DNA from: Desulfovibrio cuneatus DSM 11391
Lineage (GTDB): Bacteria; Desulfobacterota; Desulfovibrionia; Desulfovibrionales; Desulfovibrionaceae
Direction of reading: 5' to 3'
Length of the DNA: 64,000 nucleotides
Assembly (NCBI RefSeq): GCF_000430005.1
Contig: NZ_KE387019.1
Location: forward strand, 103,151-167,150
In this document: positions 60,809 to 64,000 of the stretch, piece by piece
How the letters are laid out: every line of letters begins with the position of its first letter
How positions within the stretch are numbered: position 1 is the first letter of the stretch
Notes under the pieces: model-generated
What the model was told of the DNA's origin: nothing
Database searches by the model: none
Seen by the model: the letters and a program-made list of their open reading frames with translations, nothing else
Made by a program: the position numbers and the translations under genes

Positions 60809-61295
60809 GGCTTAATTCTTGTATTTTTACGGTTACAGCTTGGCTTAAAGAGAAGCATTCCCCCATAAGGGTACCCAGCTTTTTGGAAACGTCCTTGTAT
60901 TCGTGCAATTCAACTTTGTTGTCTTCTACTGTAGCGCTTACGGATGCGGCCAGTTCCCCCAGGCGGTGGGTAATATCCATTAGTTCTTTTGTCAGGAAAC
61001 GGCAGGCATCGTCTGTTGGCTGTGGGGTGGCTTCTTGCAGTTGTGCTGCCTGCCAAAATATAACAATGGGGTTGCCCACCACGTTACAAAAGTGGGGAAT
61101 GTCCATTACTGAAGGATAGAATTTTTCATCATTCATAACCCGGTACCAGAAACTTTCGGACCACCCAAGGGCGCGGCGTGCTTCCATGGGCTTTAAGGAG
61201 GACATTTCAATGGCCATTTTAAAAGCTTCATACGGCTGCATGGTGGCAAGCTGCTCGAACAATTCCTTCGGTAAAGTCAGGTTGGCAATAAGCAT
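60798..61295 (-). CDS. Putative phage regulator, CII-like
   Basis: 165 residues. Residues 25-75 have an HTH-like core (MEARRALGWSESFWYRVMNDE) followed by DIPHFCNVVGNPIVIFWQAA, similar in layout to the phage CP76/CII regulators; the rest is a long helix (LMDITHRLGELAASVSATVEDN). AAAGGAAA precedes the ATG. First gene after the early operator at 61328. Confidence 0.55.
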   Translation of the reverse strand: MLIANLTLPKELFEQLATMQPYEAFKMAIEMSSLKPMEARRALGWSESFWYRVMNDEKFYPSVMDIPHFCNVVGNPIVIFWQAAQLQEATPQPTDDACRFLTKELMDITHRLGELAASVSATVEDNKVELHEYKDVSKKLGTLMGECFSLSQAVTVKIQELSHAD

Positions 61296-61325
61296 GGTGT
61301 GGTTTCCTTTGGGTTCCTCACCCTG

Positions 61326-61616
61326 CTAGGACACTGTGTCCTTTTTTGTTACGCTGTTTTTGCATTTGATTTTTTTCGCCGCTAAGCTTATAGCTTGCGG
61401 CCCCAAATCGCCTGATTTCCGCAATTCAGCCAGCAATGCCCGCAGAAACTCCCATTTTCCCACGGTATTTATGCTGTGCGCCAATGCAATTGTGGTTTTT
61501 CCACTGCGTATGCGGTGCAAGGTGCGTTGGGTTGTTCCAAGACGATTAGCCACTACCTTGTAGGTTTTGTGGCGGGCCAATAGAAACCGGAGGTGGTGAA
61601 ATGTTGCGTTCTTCAT
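61326..61616 (-). CDS. Cro-like HTH regulator
   Basis: 96 residues from the ATG at 61616 (MKNATFHHLRF). HTH at about 18-43 (YKVVANRLGTTQRTLHRIRSGKT). Its last codons (DTVS-stop) are written by one of the AGGACAC operators. Divergent from the repressor gene at 61700 with two operators between, the place of cro in lambda-like switches. Confidence 0.65.
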   Translation of the reverse strand: MKNATFHHLRFLLARHKTYKVVANRLGTTQRTLHRIRSGKTTIALAHSINTVGKWEFLRALLAELRKSGDLGPQAISLAAKKIKCKNSVTKKDTVS

Positions 61617-61627
61617 GGAGGCAAGGT

Positions 61628-61652
61628 AGGACACAGTGTCCTACCTTGTCAA
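61628..61652 (-). promoter_or_regulatory. Early leftward promoter with embedded operator
   Basis: TTGACA at 61652-61647 (minus strand) is followed by a 17-base spacer containing AGGACACTGTGTCCT and then CTACCT. Repressor bound here would block early transcription. Confidence 0.6.
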
Positions 61653-61699
61653 GCACAAATTATCCTGATGCGGCAGGACACGCTGTCCTGTATACTGCA

Positions 61700-61981
61700 A
61701 TGATGAAAAATGCACAGGAATTTGAACGGCAGTTTATTCTGGCAGTGGACGAAAGAGTGGAAAAGTCTGGGCTTACCCATTCTAATTTTGGCAGAAAAGT
61801 GTTTGGGGAAGTAAGCGGGGAGAGGCTTTGGCGCAAGTGCCGGGATGTGAAGAACCCCCGCAAAATTTCCTTCGCAGAGTCGTATGCCATGGCCACACTT
61901 TTGGGCATAGATTACCCTTCTTTTGTGTGGCAGGTGGGGCAAAGGGTGTTGCAAGAGGACGTTGTAGGGGTCAAGCAGTAG
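61700..61981 (+). CDS. Putative prophage repressor, HTH protein
   Basis: 93 residues from ATG ATG at 61700/61703 (MMKNAQEFERQFILAVDERV). HTH-like core GLTHSNFGRKVFGEVSGERLWRKCRD then FAESYAMATLLGIDYPSFVW. A TATACT -10 box at 61691-61696 stands just before the ATG, so the mRNA is probably leaderless, as lambda cI from PRM. Operators lie on both sides. Short for a repressor: no dimerisation/cleavage domain visible. Confidence 0.6.
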   Translation: MMKNAQEFERQFILAVDERVEKSGLTHSNFGRKVFGEVSGERLWRKCRDVKNPRKISFAESYAMATLLGIDYPSFVWQVGQRVLQEDVVGVKQ

Positions 61982-62049
61982 GATACAGCGTCCTACTTTA
62001 TGCTTGCTAAATAGGACACAGTGTCCTACCATAGGTCCAGGAGGTGCTT

Positions 62050-62280
62050 ATGGTAGGCGAATATCTTTCTGCAACGGATGCGGCCCAATACCTGGGCTAT
62101 AAGCCCAGCACTTTTCGTGCCCATGTGCGCGGTGGAGCGGTGCCCCGGTACGGGCCGCGTGGCAACAGGTTCCGCAAAGTGGACCTGGACGCATGGATGG
62201 AAAACCCGCAAGCCTTCAGCAAGCAACGCAAAGTTGCCGGGGTGCGGCTGCCGGGGGACTTCACCCCGGTAAAAGTATAA
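62050..62280 (+). CDS. Excisionase/AlpA-like HTH protein
   Basis: 76 residues from the ATG at 62050 with AGGAGG upstream. Winged-HTH of the MerR/excisionase type (YLSATDAAQYLGYKPSTFRAHVRGGAVPRYGPRGNRFRKVDLDAWM). One base before the integrase gene, so probably a recombination directionality factor. Confidence 0.75.
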   Translation: MVGEYLSATDAAQYLGYKPSTFRAHVRGGAVPRYGPRGNRFRKVDLDAWMENPQAFSKQRKVAGVRLPGDFTPVKV

Positions 62281-62281
62281 A

Positions 62282-63313
62282 ATGAGCATACATAGCAAAA
62301 AAAATGGGACTTGGTTTGTGCAGTACAGGGTTCCCGGTGAGGATAAACTTCGCCGGGAATACTTTGGCGTTGGTCCCCAAGGGGAAGCGGCGGCAAGGTT
62401 GCGGGATTCGGAAGTAAAAAACGAAAAAGCCAAGGGCAAGCGCATTGAACAAACGCGCAAGGCAGACGTGGTTTACCTGGATGCTATAGCCCAGGCATAT
62501 TTGACTGATAGGAAAATGGCCGGGGCAAGTGCCCGGTGGCTGAAAGAAATGGAAGCGTTGTTAAATGAACAGGTGCTACCGTTGCTTGCCCACATGCCTG
62601 TTGATACCATTGGCTATGTTGATATTATGGCAGTGGTAAACAGGCTTTGGGGGGACAAAAGTTTGCCCACGCGGCAACGCTATATTGGGTATTTGCGTGC
62701 TGTGTTCCGTTTTGGGGTAGCGCACGGGTTGACTAACAACCAGCCCTTGCAGAAGTGGAAAAAAACGAAAGAAAAAAAGAAACATCTTATTCTTACTGTT
62801 GAAGATTTACGCAAAATTTTAAATCAGGCCCCCCCACATTTGGCCTGGGCGCTAGAGGTGGAATGGGCACTGGGCACCCGCCCAGGCAAAACAGAATTAT
62901 TTGCGCTGCGCTGGGTGGATATCGATTTTTCAAACCTGATGGTTTACGTTCCAGGCACAAAAACGCATCAATCTGCACGCTATTTGCCCCTAACCCCGGA
63001 GTTTGCCGCAAGGCTGCAAGAAGTGCGCAAGGACGCGCAAAGCGGTTACGTGGTGGAATACAAGGGGCAAAGGGTAGGGTGCTTAGCCCGGTCCCTGAAA
63101 ACAGCAGTGCAGAAAGCCGGAATAGGCTACCCAGTGACAATGTATGACATAAGGCACTTATTTGCTTCAACTTTACTTGCCGATGGTGCCGATTTAGCCG
63201 CCGTTTCCAAATTGCTGGGGCATTCGCAAATCAGCACCACCCAGGACCACTATTACCACCTGTTGCAAGGGGAAATGCGCCGTGCCCTAGACAAACAGCG
63301 GGACATCTCCTAG
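62282..63313 (+). CDS. int: Tyrosine-type integrase
   Basis: 343 residues: N-terminal arm-binding domain (about 1-55), core-binding domain (about 65-165) and catalytic domain. Catalytic residues visible: Arg in ALGTRPGKTELFALRW, Lys in GTKTHQS, IRHLFAS, His in LLGHSQIS and nucleophile Tyr in TTQDHYYHL. The box usually HxxR reads YDIR. Integrates at tRNA-Pro. Its TAG stop overlaps an arm-type site. Ends 113 bases before attR. Confidence 0.93.
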   Translation: MSIHSKKNGTWFVQYRVPGEDKLRREYFGVGPQGEAAARLRDSEVKNEKAKGKRIEQTRKADVVYLDAIAQAYLTDRKMAGASARWLKEMEALLNEQVLPLLAHMPVDTIGYVDIMAVVNRLWGDKSLPTRQRYIGYLRAVFRFGVAHGLTNNQPLQKWKKTKEKKKHLILTVEDLRKILNQAPPHLAWALEVEWALGTRPGKTELFALRWVDIDFSNLMVYVPGTKTHQSARYLPLTPEFAARLQEVRKDAQSGYVVEYKGQRVGCLARSLKTAVQKAGIGYPVTMYDIRHLFASTLLADGADLAAVSKLLGHSQISTTQDHYYHLLQGEMRRALDKQRDIS

Positions 63314-63377
63314 GGCATACTTTAGGGCATACACTTTACTTCAAAACTGGCTATTTTCAGCGCTTTTTGTATGCCCT
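63310..63377. promoter_or_regulatory. Arm-type integrase sites, right end
   Basis: CTAGGGCATACT (63310-63321), TTAGGGCATACA (63322-63333) and inverted TGTATGCCCT (63368-63377). Same motif as at 25673-25709. Confidence 0.7.
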
Positions 63378-63426
63378 GTGTGCTTAAATGCGTTGTGGCA
63401 CAAGGCACATACATGCCGCAATTCTT

Positions 63427-63482
63427 CTTTGGGAGCAGGATGTCGCATGTTCGAATCATGTCGCTCCGACCAGATATTTCAA
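63427..63482 (+). repeat. attR core, tRNA-Pro 3' fragment
   Basis: Identical over 56 bases to 25583-25638. Holds the displaced host 3' half of tRNA-Pro; without the 5' half it cannot give a tRNA. Confidence 0.93.
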
Positions 63483-63517
63483 GGGCTTACTGAAGATTTT
63501 TCAGTAAGCCCTTTTTT
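63483..63517 (+). terminator. Original host terminator of tRNA-Pro
   Basis: GGGCTTACTGAA (63483-63494) pairs with TTCAGTAAGCCC (63500-63511), followed by six T. Directly after attR. Confidence 0.85.
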
Positions 63518-63767
63518 GTTGTGTCCCGCACCATTCCCCGCAAGCCGTTTCTTTGTTTAATGATTTTGAGGACTGCGGGTCTATGGGGCTACAAAAGGAG
63601 TCTGCGCCCCCTGCCTCTCCTTCATTCTGCCTCAAGCTTTCCCCACTCTCCCACGCGCATCCGCCGCCGTCAAATAAAATGTTGGCCTCCCACCCACAAG
63701 TTGGTGCAATATACCAACAGTGTTACTAACGCAGCAATAACTGCTCTTCGTGGCGAAGGAGACCAAC
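63518..63767. other. Chromosomal spacer before the IS element
   Basis: No gene seen. GTTGGT...ACCAAC (about 63693-63710) is a short inverted repeat close to the transposase start and may belong to the IS left end. Confidence 0.35.
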
Positions 63768-64000
63768 ATGAATAAGGTAGCAAAAATCATCGGTAAGGCG
63801 CAAGAGGGAACTTCATGTGTTGTGGGCATTGATGCACATAAAAACACCAATGCTGTTACAGTGTTGCGTTCTGACGGGCTGAGCAAAAGCTTTGTCTGCC
63901 CAGCCGATGCCAAAGCTACTTTTACGGCCATTCTGCGTTTCGCAGAAACTATCGACCTTTTGGTTTATGAAGCAGGCCCCACGGGTTTTACCTTAGCCTG
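63768..64000 (+). CDS. IS110-family transposase, N-terminal part (cut by window edge)
   Basis: 77 residues visible from the ATG at 63768, with AAGGAG 8 bases upstream. CVVGIDAHKNTNAVTV and LVYEAGPTGFTLA are the DEDD-type N-terminal motifs of IS110/IS1111 transposases, with the first Asp in GIDAH and the Glu in YEAG. The element extends beyond the window. Confidence 0.88.
   Translation, partial: MNKVAKIIGKAQEGTSCVVGIDAHKNTNAVTVLRSDGLSKSFVCPADAKATFTAILRFAETIDLLVYEAGPTGFTLA

Larger units (their letters stand above)
61328..62027. promoter_or_regulatory. Five AGGACAC-N-GTGTCCT operators
   Basis: Palindromic 15-mers at 61328-61342 (AGGACACTGTGTCCT), 61628-61642 (AGGACACAGTGTCCT), 61675-61689 (AGGACACGCTGTCCT), 61980-61994 (AGGATACAGCGTCCT, imperfect) and 62013-62027 (AGGACACAGTGTCCT). 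They flank each regulatory gene of the region and must be the immunity operators. Confidence 0.85.
25639..63426. mobile_element. P2-like prophage integrated in tRNA-Pro
   Basis: About 37.8 kb between identical 56-bp att cores. It carries a tyrosine integrase next to attR, an excisionase-like protein, repressor-type HTH genes, a helicase-primase, two DNA methylases, a P2-order head-tail module (P and Q divergent from O-N-M-L), tail sheath/tube, baseplate, fibre and full lysis genes. No gene of the virion set is visibly broken, so it may be inducible. Tail proteins are of the DUF2586/DUF2597/DUF2590 branch rather than of P2 itself. Confidence 0.93.

Overview
The window looks like a chromosome of a sulfate-reducing Desulfovibrionaceae bacterium (class Desulfovibrionia). 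The basis is gene content: an archaeal-type early aromatic pathway (AroA'/AroB'), a DVU0298-like HEAT protein, Gram-negative LPS genes, and moderate GC with short hairpin-rich intergenic spacers. It carries a complete-looking P2-like prophage of about 37.8 kb inserted in a tRNA-Pro(UGG) gene. The species assignment is inference from family knowledge; no search was run.

Bases 1-25,551, chromosome. A minus-strand LPS operon (Stealth phosphotransferase, WaaL-type ligase, GT4 glycosyltransferase, CobD-like PLP decarboxylase, HldD) ends at a strong hairpin terminator. Plus-strand genes follow: a sigma-54 activator with a dead receiver domain, PpiD foldase, Gpt purine phosphoribosyltransferase, a BMP-type (purine nucleoside-like) ABC transporter of four genes, and a CDF metal exporter. 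The aroA'-aroB' pair is preceded by a leader that reads as a textbook Phe/Tyr attenuator: a 39-residue leader peptide with FFYGFFYYGF, three competing stems and an intrinsic terminator. Minus-strand tgt, a DEDDy exonuclease and a membrane PAS/pseudokinase/receiver protein come next, then a HEAT-like protein and the tRNA.

Bases 25,583-63,482, prophage. A 56-bp att core duplicates the 3' half of tRNA-Pro at both ends, with TTAGGGCATACA arm-type sites inside each end. From left: small accessory genes, then a long minus-strand late operon (spike, hub, baseplate, fibre, I, J, W-like, tape measure, frameshifted chaperone, holin, nested spanins, endolysin, tube, sheath, S, R, L, M, N, O). The divergent plus-strand P-Q terminase/portal pair follows, then an Ogr-type activator. 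A regulatory/moron region carries a Bro-N antirepressor operon with a structured leader and a zinc-ribbon membrane protein. A minus-strand early operon follows (helicase-primase, Dam, nucleotide enzymes, a C5 methylase with an overlapping second gene). The right end holds the immunity region with five AGGACAC-type operators, an excisionase-like protein and a tyrosine integrase. The virion module is P2-like but the replication module is not P2 gpA-like, so the phage is a mosaic.

Bases 63,483-64,000, chromosome again: the original tRNA terminator, then the start of an IS110-type transposase.

The strongest candidates for undescribed biology are the aromatic attenuator in front of archaeal-type aro genes, and a family of four ~88-bp structured repeats in the prophage late region. 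The repeats keep a fixed GTTTGGC/GCCAAAC base and a fixed GAAGAGTCCA apical core while the middle stem changes on both sides in compensating fashion. The C4-like antirepressor leader and the dual-coded methylase locus come next.
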